Shown here piece by piece: positions 11,150 to 23,900 of a stretch of DNA of 64,000 nt (its first letter is position 1; each line of letters starts with the position of its first letter). Origin of the DNA: Marsupella aquatica. Taxonomy: Eukaryota > Marchantiophyta. The notes under the pieces are model-generated. The model was not told where the DNA came from. It was given only the letters and a program-made list of their open reading frames with translations, and searched no databases. Location of the stretch: positions 5,208,001-5,272,000 of the forward strand of contig OZ316898.1 in the NCBI GenBank assembly GCA_973895155.1, read 5' to 3'. The translations under genes and the position numbers were made by a program.

Positions 11150-11717
11150 AACTCTTGGGTAAGACGGTCTTTAGGCCTCCCAATCAAAGGTTCAAATTTA
11201 TTCAGGTAGAAGCTTTATGGGAAACTCATTTATCAGAACCTCTTAGATGTTGCCTGACCTGCTTGCTTGTATTTAAGTGATAAGAGAGTGGAGTGACCTC
11301 TAAATTGTCTAAGCAAGTGTCAAGTCTTTTTTCTGCAAAGGGCTTTAGTGAAACTCACTTTGGGATAGAGGTTCGTACTAAAGTTGGTGAACCAGTGAGT
11401 TTTGAACTCGGAACCTCACTTGCCTCAATGAAGCTTGTTGGGAAGACTAATATCTAGCCAAAATGCATCCACACATTAGAGTTGGCGTTTGGAAATGTGA
11501 AGAAATACACCCTCATGTCTCGCCTTCAATCTGTGCGCAATGGGCAGCATTGAATGACAGGACCCAATAGGTAGCAACACATGATTTAGGTTCCAAGGAA
11601 CACTCGTCCAAAATTGATTTCCCTCCAGTTAACTCACTAAGTATCTTGGAAACAGCAGAGCACTCCCACAGGTTCTCACCAAACATCCCCACCAATGGGG
11701 ATTCTAGCAAGCCGGTT
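11150..11717. repeat. Dispersed repeat, copy B
   Basis: Second copy of the repeat at 2130-2715, same orientation and block order, ending at TCTAGCAAGCCGGTT (copy A: TTTAGCAAGCTGGTT). The copies differ by substitutions and small indels. Confidence 0.75.
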
Positions 11718-14700
11718 TGCCTAAATCATGTGGGTTTGTGAAGGGGCCAATGACCTTCCCTACCCATCTCGCCTTCCACACACCCCAGAAAGTTTCCACA
11801 CACCCCAGAAAGTTTGTAAAATAATGCGGTACTGAATAAAGGTTGCTGGTGTGTGGCCATTTCTGGAGGTCCTTGTTATTTTCATAATCTCCTGCACAGA
11901 AACTTGTGATAGTTAATTTTTTTCCATACCACATTTCAGTACTATTAGGACTGTAGGATTGGGTTGTACGTAGTCTGAACTAGGCTTCCAGAATGGTCAC
12001 AAAAGCTTCTGGTCATGGGGTTACAGCCTAGTAACCCTGTACCTAGACTGTCAGTCATTATCCTACACAGTGGTAAGCGTAAAGGGACTGACTTGATAAA
12101 GTACAAGATGTGGGTTAGGTGTAATAGCCCAATTAAGATAGGACTATTAATATGATTACTAGGAAGGGCTGTTTGACCCAACCCCAAATCAGCAAAACCG
12201 GTGGAATTATCAGACCTTGAGGAGAGGTAGACAATAGTGTATAAATAAATGTATGGCATGCTGAGGAAGATGGATATTTAGAATCTTATGGCTTGACTAG
12301 TTTGATTTGTTGTTTGCATATTTGGTTTGGGAGTGTGCGTGTTTGTTCTTTTTTGGCTGACTTTTGTCCCCTGTTTGGTATTGACGTGCCTTGCGTCCCC
12401 CTTGAAAAACAGAAAAATACATATAGCAGAGATTGACTGTTCACCACGTGCAAAAACCTAAAGCCTTTGCTGCTCAAGAGACAATTGCTCAAACCTGCAA
12501 AAGCTGATTGGAGTTGTCAATTGGTCTTGGTTGGCTGTGTCCAACAACAAGTTGGAGTGCAGGACTGCCGGCCTCGGTTCAAAAAATTGCCAGGCTGCAT
12601 CCAAGCTTCCATTTCCTTGATGTAGCATGGTTAAAATTTATATGAAAAAATAGAAAAATAATGAAAATTGAAATCTTCTTGTTAGTTGTAGTGAACCTGA
12701 AGCTAGGATGGACCACCATGTTGGACACATTGGTCTCCCCTGGACCACATTTTGGTCTTCCATGGGAGTTTGGCGCCCATATCTTGATATTTATGAGTAC
12801 TAAAATGGATTTCTAGTTTTGCACATGCAAGGCAACTAGAGAAGGTGGAGGACTTCAAAATAGCATTAGCCCAGATATTTCACATTAGCACAATGAAAGT
12901 TAATCCAACTATTTTCATCCCTCCACATCTATGATTGATGAAAAAATCAAACAAATTGGCCAAAAATTCATTGTCAGTTTGATGCAAGGTTTGATGGAAA
13001 TGTAGCTTACCCACTACTTGAGCTAGCATATCCCCAAAACTAAAAGATATTTGCATTTATGAATATCAAGTTATTATATGAAGTTATTACTATTAGACTC
13101 AGATTTTGGTAAATGTGGTACATGGGGTCTCAAAGACCAACCTTGTGGTCCATGGGGACTTCAAATTCTTGTTGTAGCAGTTAAAAGTTTATATGAGAAA
13201 AGAGAAAAATGAATAATGAAACAACAGAGAGTGATACTAACTAACTAAGGCACTATCAGAGTGATCCCTTAGACATTGGCAGCAAGCCGGCGATGGAGGC
13301 CGCATCCTAGCCTGAGATTCGGGACTCCACTGTGCCCTCCCCGGCGATGGCGTGTAGGATTCATTCGGGGACTCATTGCCTTGTTGGTGGGAGGAGGTTT
13401 ACACAAAACCAAGATAATCAACTGCTCAGCCTTCAAGATTCTTCAAGACTGTCATGAGAGACCGAAGAAGTGAAGCGTGATTTTACTTCCAATTCGTTGG
13501 TTACGTCGATCAAGTCTGTTGTCAAGGTCAAGGTCGAGATCAAGGTACTCCAAAGAGCTACGCTCATTCTCTCACCACTTCTCAAGTAACTGGTTTCTTG
13601 CTGCAAATTCGACCGATCAAAGGATCTACTGTGTGTATAATTAGTATGTCAGCCAAGGTTGTCTCTGAGATCGGATGTAAGCATGATGCGGTGTACACCC
13701 TTGCAGGCCACTCGAAATTCCCGCGCACGTATATAAAGTGTTGCTGTAATGGTAATGCTTCCGCCGGGGCTTCCGCAGACTAATCAATCGACTGAAACGA
13801 AGCGCATGCAACAAGATTTGGCGTTCTAAAGTTCTGAACATGGTTCCTGGCTTTCGGGTAGTTATTGGAAAAATGAATTCGATGCTTATTCTTTCTTAGA
13901 CACCGGGTTAGTCACTGTTCCTGTGACTCCATGCTGAAAATCTGACGAAGAAAGATAAGCTCGAACGACTTAAGATAGAAGAACAAATTGAACGCTACTT
14001 AATTAGATCGACGCCGTCTTGGCTTAAAGTATCAGCGACCATCGATCGCCAGCAATGGGCAAGCGATGCTCCCAAAGTTTTTGCAGTATAGTGTTGGGTA
14101 AACCCACTCAGACATAAAAGAAACCGGATTGGAGACCAACCGAAGCAGATTTTGCGGTTGGAGGAGCTAGCTAGAGTCTCAGTTACAAGTATTTCTTGCA
14201 TGATGCAATTCAGATCCACAATCGGAGCGATGTACAAAATCTAGGCTAACTTGTCGATCGCGCAAGTAGCAGCAATTGATGGGATCAAGGACTCTTGTAA
14301 AGTTATATTAATACGAAAATTCTGTACATCAAACATTTATAATTATTTCCGAGGCCGTCGATCGATGTAAGTTTTCCTAAAGCCGTAAGTTTCTTTAAGT
14401 TTGTGTCTGTGAAGAGCATATTTGTATTCTTAATTAGAGCATCGATCAAACTCCAACCCCGACTCCAACATTCAGCTACTAGCTAGCTAGTGTCTATAAG
14501 GAGAATTTCGGTCCCTTCAGCAATACCAGGATCCAGGATATGGACCTAAAAATTCTGTTGAGGTATCTGAGAGCGTAATTTAATAAGCAAAGAATGCCAG
14601 TATAAAATTTCCATAAAGTACATACTAGACTAGGAACTAAGAAATCATGTAAGTAACGTGGCGAGCGCCAAGTATACAAGTAACAAGGGCCAAGATCTTG

Positions 14701-15121
14701 TTTCCATCATTCTACCAAGCTTAATTATAAGCCTTTCTTTCAATCAATAGCCTCCAAGAATGTAGATGTTCCAATTTGATCAAAGCCACAGGCTCACTAC
14801 GTACTGCTGCACAAAGAACACTCCAATGTCCAAGCTGGTCTATTCATTGAATTGATTTCTCTATCTTACTCAATTTGGCTCCCATCACTGTACGAGAATC
14901 AAAGATGTTCTGAGGGAGACCACCAGCAGCTAACATTTCCAAATGGCTCAGTTGGCTGAATCATTAGTGTACTTAACTTAGTGAGGTAATAGTTTTGGAG
15001 GCCTTGCAATTATATAGCATCTTCATATTGCATCCACGATGAGGAACTGTTCTAAGCTGCCTGCTAGACCGTGTCCCTTCAGATCGATCGAGACAAGTGC
15101 TGAACTCTTTGACAGATTGAT
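11718..15121. other. Non-coding stretch with old local repeats
   Basis: No gene recognised. A 17-bp word is duplicated at about 11770-11815 (CACACACCCCAGAAAGTTT twice). Two similar AT-rich blocks about 550 bp apart (12623-12665 and 13175-13225, both with TTTATATGA followed by A-rich text) could be ends of a decayed element. The part next to 15122 is the 3' flank of the DMP gene. Confidence 0.4.
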
Positions 15122-15925
15122 TCACTCCACATTCTTGGTGCCGGTAGCTTCAGTGGCGGCGACCCCTTGGGCAGGTTGATCAGATTGAGCTTTAGTCGCG
15201 CGTTTTTGTTGATAAGCGAAACTCCTGCTGGCGTAAGTGAAGGAGACTGGAGAGACTGGGAATCCGATGCCATGTCTTGTTGAGGGAAAGGTAACAAAAA
15301 GCGCGCTGACAAAGAACCCAACCACAGCGGGAACGATCGTCACAACGTTCTCATCGATGTCAGGATAGAAGCAGGCACGAATGTTGGAAGTCATGAGTGC
15401 ACACGCCGAGAACACTGTCAGCGAAAGAATCGAGTGTATGACATCGATCCATGTCAACTTGTACTCCTCGTTGTCGCCCGGATGAAGCGCGCCGGGAAGC
15501 TGTGGAGTCCACAACCCATTGCAGGTGACCAGCCCGTAGTAGACCTTTCCATCTGCGGCTTGGTAGCTATCGGTGAAACACGAGACGACACAGAACAATG
15601 CGAAGAAGGAGACCACCGCAATCGTGAGCCAAAATTCGAACGGATCGTCACATGCGCCATAGTCGGTAATGATCGGCGCGATTGCGGTGAAGGCCAAGAA
15701 CGTTCCCGTGGGCAGAAGATTGGCCAGGTTAGATGCACCGCTGTATAGCCCATTCACGAGGGTAGCCCATGGGTTCGCTGCAGTGCTAGAACTCGCGTCT
15801 GCTACAGATGTTTCTGATGTCGAACTGGTATCGGTGCTCCGTGCAACCTCTCTCGGTACCAGAGGTTCCGTCTCTTGCGTAGAAGACGTCGGCAGTAACG
15901 TTTCTGTCAGTCGAGAGCTCGTCAT
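15122..15925 (-). CDS. DMP: DMP family (DUF679) membrane protein
   Basis: Intronless, 267 residues. The start is the ATG at 15925; the frame is open further upstream to 16063 but without another suitable ATG (codon there is GTG). A Ser/Thr-rich cytosolic N-terminus (residues 1-55) with an acidic LLP-type motif is followed by the DUF679 core: LPTGTFLAF at the first membrane segment (about 67-86), DPFEFWLT and a second segment (96-117) ending SCFTDSY, the DGKVYYG loop, LTWID before the third segment (159-182), and a fourth (193-213) after ACFYPD. Length and four-helix plan fit the family. Known DMPs remodel endomembranes, and the DMP8/9 type acts in sperm cells at gamete fusion and haploid induction; which role applies here is unknown. 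No operon-like neighbour. Confidence 0.95.
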   Translation of the reverse strand: MTSSRLTETLLPTSSTQETEPLVPREVARSTDTSSTSETSVADASSSTAANPWATLVNGLYSGASNLANLLPTGTFLAFTAIAPIITDYGACDDPFEFWLTIAVVSFFALFCVVSCFTDSYQAADGKVYYGLVTCNGLWTPQLPGALHPGDNEEYKLTWIDVIHSILSLTVFSACALMTSNIRACFYPDIDENVVTIVPAVVGFFVSALFVTFPSTRHGIGFPVSPVSFTYASRSFAYQQKRATKAQSDQPAQGVAATEATGTKNVE

Positions 15926-16399
15926 GATGTCCGGATTCCGTCTCTGCTTTAGATGCGTTGGTGCGATCTCAATTCTCAGATCCAAATTTCGCAATATGTA
16001 GATTTCCGAGAACACCAAGACGTAGAGGTTTGGATCTATCAATCCGACAGGATCTCCGACCACTTTAACGTGTGAAACTTAAACTCTGCCGCTACCTAAC
16101 GAGCCCACAAAAACATGTCGATCCGAGATGAGGCTCGCTCCTGGATTTAAGGTCTTCAACAACTTCGACGCTGTCAACTCGAAGCAGAGCGGCCAAAGTA
16201 TCTTTGACCTGAGCCAAACAGAAAAGCATTGTATTTCTGTGTCTGTCTGCCTAGCTTATTGCCCTAGCCCTCCAACCACTAAAGCAATCCAGGAATCTAT
16301 CTTCCAAGCTTGACGATGCCTGCACTCTTATTTCATCGACTTTTGACACGAGGAATATACGGACCGTTCTATCATGATGTAGACTGAGAAGGAATCAAC

Positions 16400-16726
16400 T
16401 TACTGCAGCGAGCTTTCGAAGGTTTCAGGGAAGGTGTACTTTGCATGACCAAGTAGAAATCCCGCTTTATCACTTTCCCCCTGAACAGACCAAGTGCGAA
16501 ACAATATTGGCTGTCGACCCGGCCAAATCATGAACATTTTCGGAATGATGCGTCTCTGCAGGCTAGCTCGACACTGCAGCTCCATGTGTAGCGTATTGCC
16601 TTGATCCTCGGCCAGATTGATTGGGACAATCAAATCACTCAACACGAATGTCTCTCCCGAATCCCGAAGTGGTAATTCATAATTCATCTTTTTGAGTCGA
16701 CGCAATGTCCAAACGTGGGCAACCAT
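16400..16726 (-). CDS. Small hypothetical protein upstream of DMP
   Basis: ATG at 16726, stop at 16400-16402, 108 residues, same strand as DMP and about 475 bp upstream of its ATG. The composition is protein-like (mixed charge, aromatic residues, DSGETFVLSDLIVPINL, KMFMIWPGRQPILFRTW), unlike most short ORFs here, but I recognise no family. It could be a real small gene, an exon of a gene with unseen introns, or chance. Intervening DNA (16070-16399) holds no ORF I would call and is a candidate DMP promoter region. Confidence 0.3.
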   Translation of the reverse strand: MVAHVWTLRRLKKMNYELPLRDSGETFVLSDLIVPINLAEDQGNTLHMELQCRASLQRRIIPKMFMIWPGRQPILFRTWSVQGESDKAGFLLGHAKYTFPETFESSLQ

Positions 16727-16889
16727 TGCATGGTACTAACCCAGTTCTTCCGGCTCATGCCTCATGGCCGAGATGGTGTTTGCACATCTCATATGGAGTA
16801 ACTGTAGCTAGCAGCTGGCTAGTATTCTGCTAGAGGATATGCTTTCGTTTTCAGTCGTCAGCGCTTCCATAGCATGCAAGCTCCTGTAG

Positions 16890-17300
16890 CAGATAATCTT
16901 TGTGCATCTTATTCACATTAACAGCTTCCCAAATAACATGGACCTTCTCGATCAACCACAGCTGTTGAGCTGTTGAACATCGGATAAGCTTTGGGCATCT
17001 TAATCACATTAACAGGTTCCCAAATAACATGGACCTTCTCAACCAGAGCTGTTGAACATCGGACAAAGTTTGTGCATCTTAATCACATTAACAGTTTCCC
17101 GAATAACTTGGACCTTCTCATGCAACCAGAGCTGTTGAATATCGGATAAACTTTGTGAGTCTTAATTACATTAACAGTTTCCCGAATAACATGGACCTTC
17201 TCAACCAGAGCTGTTGAACATCGGATAAACTTTGTGCATCTTAATCACATTAAGAGTTTCCCAAATAACATGGACCTTCTCAACCAGAGCTGTTGAACAT
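16890..17300. repeat. Minisatellite, five copies of about 79 bp
   Basis: Units begin at 16890, 16981, 17060, 17143 and 17222 (lengths 91, 79, 83, 79, 79). Consensus words are CATCTTAATCACATTAA, CAAATAACATGGACCTTCTC and AGAGCTGTTGAACATCGG. The copies are about 90% alike by eye. An ORF on the minus strand that crosses the array is incidental. Confidence 0.9.
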
Positions 17301-17759
17301 CGACTCGATCTCGATAGGAACCGCAGATTGCTACTCACTGTTTGGTATATGTATATTGTGTGACGCCAAGCGAGCACATGACCAGTACGCTGACTCCAAG
17401 ATGGGCCAAATCCAGTGCGCAATCCGCTTTGCGACCCCTCAATCATGATTATTTCCTGTAACGTGCGTGTCGATCGAGATGTCCCAGGCAATTTGTTGGC
17501 GTCAAGGCGGCTCCAAGGTGGCCCCCAGGAAACTTTAGAAACTGTCACACGATAGTAGTGCTCTTTGCAGTAGTACTGTGTACCAAGAGGCAAAACAGTG
17601 CCTATCGCCAAGCATTGTGACCCCAGGAGCCAACCTTAAAATTGCAACCATGCCACTGGACATTTGGGCCATCAAAAGATTTAAGGAGACCCAAATACTC
17701 AAAGCAGCCATCGACCATGCATTGCACTATCTCCTAAAGTGGGGCTATTAAACCACAAC

Positions 17760-17900
17760 TACCGGCTATTGGTTACCTGTAGTTCTCATTATAAAGTGGA
17801 CAGGTTCAACATGGGCTTGAGCTCCACAAAAGGTGGTGAGTGCTCCACCTTTTATTGGCAAGTGCTCCACCTTTATGGGGAGACACTATTCACCACAAGA
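17760..17900. repeat. Single-copy relative of the 3.2-3.6 kb tandem arrays
   Basis: Contains GGTTACCTGTAG, CTCATTATAAAGTGG, CACAAAAGGTGGTGAGTGC, GTGCTCCACCTTT and GAGACACTATTCAC in the same order as the arrays at 3221-3625. It shows one member of the dispersed family without the tandem expansion. Confidence 0.7.
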
Positions 17901-18233
17901 CACTAATGAGTGCTAGTGAAGGAGTGAATGGGACTTTTATATGGGCAGGTGTGGTTTAATGGACCTTAAACCACACTTGCCGTTCAAAAGCTAGGAGTTA
18001 TCTGTAGGTACCATTAAAAGAAAAAAAATTCTGAGATTGTGGAGCAAACTGGCAGGGTAAAGGAGAAAAATGAGTGGAATGTGGAAAAAGGGGCAGACAC
18101 TTCTACCTTATATATGGCAAGTGGTGGTTTAAGTGGGATTGAAACAGACCGCCCCTGCATTGTGTGATGACATGACATTTCTCCTCAAGGGTTTCAAAAA
18201 CTTATTTTATCTTATCAATCCCATGTATATGCT

Positions 18234-18548
18234 TATGGACACAAGACACAGGTACAGAATAGTAGAGCCTGCGCCCTGCAAACTAGAAGCACCTTCAAAT
18301 CACTAAGCTAGAGACAACACTACTTGGTAAGCTAACATAAGCAATTGTTTGATTCACTCTTAAGTTTCACCAAAATTAGAATCAATGCTAAAGCCCGCAA
18401 AGAGTCCATAACCTCTTTGTTGTTGGATTGTCCAAAATTACTAACTCCATCCACAATAAGGTGAGAGATGACACTCTCGCTTAGTGATTTGAAAGTGCTT
18501 CTAGTTTGCAGGGTGCAGGCTCTACTATCCTCAAACTACGTCTTGTGT

Positions 18549-18554
<6 letters not shown>
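18234..18554. repeat. Inverted repeat with ~80-bp arms and ~160-bp loop
   Basis: Arm 1 (18234-18314) and arm 2 (18475-18554) are reverse complements over most of their length: TAGTAGAGCCTGCGCCCTGC, AACTAGAAGCACCTTCAAAT and CACTAAGC in arm 1 are answered in arm 2 with only a few mismatches plus one poorly matched patch near 18250-18262. The spacer is unrelated. It could be a foldback/MITE-type transposon or a hairpin transcript precursor. Arm 2 runs straight into an (AT)n tract. Confidence 0.85.

Positions 18555-18591
<37 letters not shown>
18551..18591. repeat. (AT)n microsatellite, about 20 units
   Basis: Uninterrupted AT dinucleotides directly after the second arm of the inverted repeat. 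Position at the end of the arm suggests it grew at an element terminus. Confidence 0.95.
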
Positions 18592-18593
<2 letters not shown>

Positions 18594-18599
18594 ATCCAT

Positions 18600-19356
18600 C
18601 TGGTTGATTTTGTATCTCACTGAGAGGTCATATTGATGATTATTTCACAGCCAGGAAAGTACTTAACCAGGCCCCTTCAACATCTTCTGGACTTGATGGA
18701 TTGGGGACTGTAAAGATGGATTAAGGACTTGACCAGGGTTCAACTTGACCAGGCCCATTGGAGGTAGGCTTTTAGAAATCCAAAAAATGCAGGAGCTCTG
18801 CAATAGTTGCTGTTGCGTCCAACTTCGCTATACAGGGCACCACTACTTGACTGGGTTGCCACAAAACTTACAAAATGTTAAGTTTAGATAAAGTCCAATT
18901 TATTACTGGATGATGAAGTGAATTTAAATTAGTTTAGAGTGATCTCTTAGATTGGAGCTACCTACTGAATGAAGTTGGGACTTTTAGGGAAGTTTCCAAT
19001 TTTTTTGGTTGTTTCCTCTCATTTTAAATTTTGTTGGGGGTTTGGGGAAAATTCAGGGGCCTAGGCGTACCCTTGCCCACCCCCTCCCACTTTGCTTTCT
19101 TGCCACTTTGCTTTCTTGCTTGCTTTTTTGTAGCTGGGGTGGACCTTTATTTTCCTGTTCACAATCTTTTATCTCGATCATGCATTCCACATCAACACCG
19201 CACATAATTTCTGTTTTTGCTTTTCTCTGCCAAGATGGGGAGCCTTGGGGGTGGTAGGGGGGGGAGATGGGAAAGGTGATGGAGATGGTTTTAAGGAACA
19301 ATGGGAGGGGGGATTATGGGGGGTTAGTCAATTTTTTTCTGCCCACTCTGGCCTAG
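18600..19356. other. No gene seen
   Basis: Contains a T-rich/G-rich patch around 19010-19330 with overlapping low-complexity ORFs on both strands. None is supported by composition or resemblance. Confidence 0.4.
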
Positions 19357-19441
19357 CTCCAACTCTTGCTGCAACTCTTGCCCCAACACTCACCCCAACA
19401 CTCACGCCAACTCTCACCCTACCTCTCACCCTAACTCTCGA
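19357..19441. repeat. 12-bp minisatellite, about seven copies
   Basis: Imperfect tandem copies of a 12-bp unit of the form CAACTCTCACCC (variants CAACTCTTGCCC, CAACACTCACCC, TAACTCTCGACC). Confidence 0.8.
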
Positions 19442-20704
19442 CCTGTTTAGCCCTTCAGTTTGCAGCCATCCCAGCATTTGACAACCCTTGTTTTTATCTT
19501 GCTAATCATACACACCATTTGGCACCCCAGAGTGTGCGCAACTTATGACAGTATTTTCACAAGCACAAGCTTGACATCCTTTTTCCACAATAACACTTTT
19601 GTGCCAACAGTTCTATATCAAGAACCCGACCGCAACGACAACACTACAGCCGCAACAAAAGTGTGCCACACAAGCATTGGGCTTGTATCAATATAACTCA
19701 TCCCACATGCATGATCCATCCTACCAAAGCCTATTCACAGTATAGTCCCTAGTTGGCTAAACTGTCCAAGGACATCAAGAATTACAAAAACTTAAGGTAG
19801 TCTTGTCATCAGACTAGAAACAAGCGAAGGCATTCAACAAAACTGAGAACATGCATGGCATATAAAAACTATCGGCGGAGCAACAATATATGTACAAAGG
19901 AAATTATTGAGCTGTCTTAATTGAAGGATGATCGACCTGGTTTCACAGAACACCAATAAAAAGCCAACAGCTTCCTCAAGTCTGTTTGGACACAAGGAAC
20001 TCCAACTACTGCATCTCGCAGCTTGATTTCTATCTGCAACACTGGTGTAGTATTTGTTTATGGAGGCATGTGAAACCAAACAGCGAAAACCGACCGGAGA
20101 CCTCACCAAGATGACTCGAGATGGAGCCATTAAGCACAGATGGCATTCAAAGTAGATCATGAATTAGGCAGCTCATGATATCATGCTCGTATACGTCCTC
20201 TAGGAATATTTGTTTAGTCTGTGGCTGCAGGCCAACCTTCAAGCGTGAGCTGCTAGAATTTGAATTCGTGGAACTTTAGATTCTGCACTTCAAACCCTAC
20301 TATGATTATGAAGAGAGGGAGTGCATGGAGTATGCAGTATTCAACTACGTTCGGCACTGTTACTCAGCTTCTACAATCAAAATACTGCTCAAAGGCATTT
20401 CCATTCTTTTGTTTCTTCATCATGAATTCTATCGTGCGCCAGACCTTATGGGAAAATCCGTGCCATTCCATGATGATGATTGACCTTCAAACGATTCTTC
20501 TTTACATCAAAATCATTCAGTCCCATCTAGAACTGACTTTGCTTAGGCTAGTATTACAGACATTGATAACCGTGCAACAATTGGATTGACGTGCGTCTCC
20601 CGGGGATGCTTACATCTTTGAAATTCGCGAGTGTGCTGTGGCTCGAATAAGTAGTAAGTGGTTGCTCGACTAATTAAGTGGACCGAGACAAGTCAGAAAA
20701 CTAA

Positions 20705-20920
20705 CTTGACTACGGAGAGGAAAAAGAAACTATCAACTCGCCAATCTGGTGGGTTGCTGTGTCTAACATCCAGCATATTATTAGTATTCCCACTCATGGG
20801 GACAAGGATGCTACAGAGGTACAGTTCATAAGAGAGGACAGGTCACTGGGCCAACCTCTTGAGCAGGTGACTCCTAACTTCCCAGACAATTGTGTTAGTG
20901 CTGACTACGACGAAGAGTAA
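20705..20920 (+). pseudogene. Coding remnant, C-terminal end of an unidentified ORF
   Basis: An open frame of 71 codons begins just after a TAA and ends at TAA 20918-20920. It has no ATG, but the text is clearly protein-like: SPIWWVAVSNIQHIISIP, HGDKDATEVQFIRED, then a Pro/Asp/Glu-rich end DYDEE. This looks like the tail of a transposon or host ORF whose upstream part has decayed or lies across a splice junction. I do not recognise the family. Confidence 0.4.
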
Positions 20921-23900
20921 TTGTTGACAACAGTAGAGCCCACTTGGAAGGAGGTCGGCAGGAACTAAGAAAATCCACCCAATCGACAAACTGTAAAGTC
21001 ATAACCTTTACCGGAATTAGTTAGAAACCAGAGAAATTTAGAAAAAGCATGGTAAATCACCCTATGATGCAAGAAAGGAAATTGACAGATCAATTAACTA
21101 ATGATGTACGTTTTAGCTGTGATCGACAAGCCTCTACCACTCACAAGGTCAGTGGCACCTCATCTTTCAAAAACAAGTCGAGAGTGGTCGAATCGTATTT
21201 CAAAACAAATCATCCGTTCGAAACTATTGTTTACACAAACTTCTCCAAAAATACTTAATGCAGCAAATGATGGGATGCACTAACCTGCAATTTGTTATGC
21301 AAGCAAGACTCACGACCTTCACAAGTGGTGATTTGTCCAGTATTAGTTGACCTGTCCATCCATGTCAGCTGCCTTCACAGTTGGCAGACGACATGTTCAG
21401 GCCATGACAGTGGTCTGCTTGACAAGTTACTGGCACACTGGCAAACTGCATGAATCATGGAAAAGACCTGGAAGCACAGATGTTAGTACAACTCAAAAGA
21501 TTGGCACCCGTAAGTAACGAAATCTCCTTTCTGTGTATTCTTAAACCTATCACAGACCTTACCAGAGAGCAGTACCAAAAAAACCATTAACCAACGTATT
21601 TAGAATGGACATCATCCAGACGAACAGGGCATGCCAATAAGCACGTTGCCAAAACTCCGATATCTGCATGAAAGGATGATACCACGCTCATAACCAAGCA
21701 CCTTGGTGGGATTTGAACCCAACAGTACTGCCCAGGTTGCAGTCCAAGGGACCCTCCCCACCAACAAATCCAGGTCACAAACAAACCCCTACCAGAATTT
21801 GTTGGTAGGGAGCCTATACTAAACAAGCAAACCAGATACTCGGAAACGTTCTGTCAGGAATGTAGCAGTTTAACTTTCGAATGGACCATTTTACCATCCT
21901 CACAACCTGCCTTTTCAACCTCATAGCTGTTATTATTCCACTTTTTCGAGAGAGTTAAGCTACCGGGAAGAATTTTGGCCACAGGATGATGATTGTCTTG
22001 GGAGACAAGGTTGCATGTTGAAGGTCTACACGACGAAGTTTTAACATGAAATCGATGACCAAGGGCTGCACCTTTCCAGTGTAGTTGCGCAATTCATTGA
22101 AAACGATGTACCGTCACATGTAAGATTTGATATGCTTCGGATTCCTTGAAACACAATCGACTTCAGTGCGTTTGGGGTGTGCTGTTCTGTCGAAAGTTAC
22201 AACTTGTAGAAAAGAATCTCTTAAGGTTTTAAACACAAACAATATGGAAGGATTTGGCCTTCCCTACCAGCATTGCCTCCAAAGTTGTAACTGTAACTCC
22301 CTCCGAGTTGTATCAAGGCAGCTAGATTTGTCACCTGCACTGACAAGACATTGGAAACAGCAATTGTTCGCTTCCCTGTCAGCGTTGCGAAGGAAAAATT
22401 GTCTCAGACAGTAGACTAATTGGAAAGAGGGTCATCACCAGCTCTTCAAAACACAGTAAGGCAAAGACACCAGATTGAAACCAGGACAGTCTCGAAATAG
22501 AAGAGACATCCAGAGAAAGCAATTGCTGATTTGTAGACGTGAGGGAATAGACACGATCAGTGTTTGAATGAGACTAGCCAGAACTGCTTGCAACACATGA
22601 TGCAACAGACTGGACTAGTACAGGGTAAACTGTGCATAAAATAAAACCCTCAAAAGTAGCTTTCAGTGGTTCGAATGCACTATTTTGGAAGCACTTGTGA
22701 TAATGCATTCGACCAATCAAATCCAGCTTACTTATGAGCACGATGATTACCACAGAGAACTTTTGATAATAAAACCATGGTTCATTATCATTACCATTAG
22801 ACCTTGAAAGTTTTCAATCGACTCGATGTCTATCCAGATACTGCCATCAACCACATTTGCAATAACTAGGGTACAATATCTCTAAAACAGTACAATATAG
22901 AGGTGTAAAAGAAGTCACTAAAACGGTACAATATAGAGATAGTGTAAGAAGTCACCTGGTCTGAACATAGTGTGATAATGTCAATCTACAGCTTGCTTCG
23001 ATAATTGTAATTAATGATAACCTGAGGTCAAGTTCGTAGGGAACCAACCTCCCTCTGCTTGCAACTCGTGTTGCACCAGATCAAGCTGGCCCCTATTGGA
23101 AAGTACCTTACAGCATCCGGATCTGGGGTTCACGTAGCAACACCAGATCTTTCAGCCTTAGAACGGAGACGTTGATTTCTGATCCCCAAGCCCATCTGAA
23201 CCTTTATCGGTATGGACTTTTCCCCAATTGAACAAATGTGCCAAGGAAATATCCTCTCGGGCTATATCAGTCCAATGAGTAGAAATATGATGTCGAGTAC
23301 TTGGAGGTTCAGCTCTCCATCCATCAGAAGGTAAATACCAGTTGTAAGTTACTGAAATTATGCCAAACAACACAAATGGTGAAGTGACTATAATATAGTA
23401 TTCGATCTGAACCTGAGAGTACCTTCTGCTTTCTGCACTAAGCAACTGAAGCTGCATATGTGGACAATCGAAGAGGATATTATAAATTCTTTCCCGAGGA
23501 GAATAACTTGTAGAAAATGTCCGAGGAACAGCCGATTGTCCAGAAGGAAGTCAACCCTCTTATGTGATGTTCAAGTAGTTTACCAATAGTGCATTGCTTG
23601 ACAGTTGATAGACTTCCAGGTCCAATGCCTGAGGCACGGCCAGCAATCACTTCGGCCAAAAGCATTGAGTAATCCAGGATTAACCGACCTCTTATTGGAT
23701 CCAAAACTTGATGACATAGATAACTCACTGAAGTCGAATCAAAGAGCATTTGCATTGGGATACTATTAGTATTGTTACTCCGGTGTGGTAAGCCAAAGAC
23801 TAGGTTAAACGGACATATATACTTTTCCCTAAAGCCACCACCTCCATTCCAGACCGCTCCTACTTCATCTGGGAGATAACCTGGAAATATTGAAAACATA

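Noticed and set aside
16063-16063. Upstream start for the DMP protein
   Set aside because: The codon is GTG and the added 46 residues are unlike DMP N-termini; the ATG at 15925 fits better.
17201-17611. 136-codon ORF on the minus strand
   Set aside because: Part of it crosses the 79-bp minisatellite and the rest resembles nothing known.
21705-21785. tRNA-like B-box on the minus strand (GGGTTCAAATCCC)
   Set aside because: No matching A-box, acceptor stem or anticodon arm could be built; at most an old tRNA-derived repeat.
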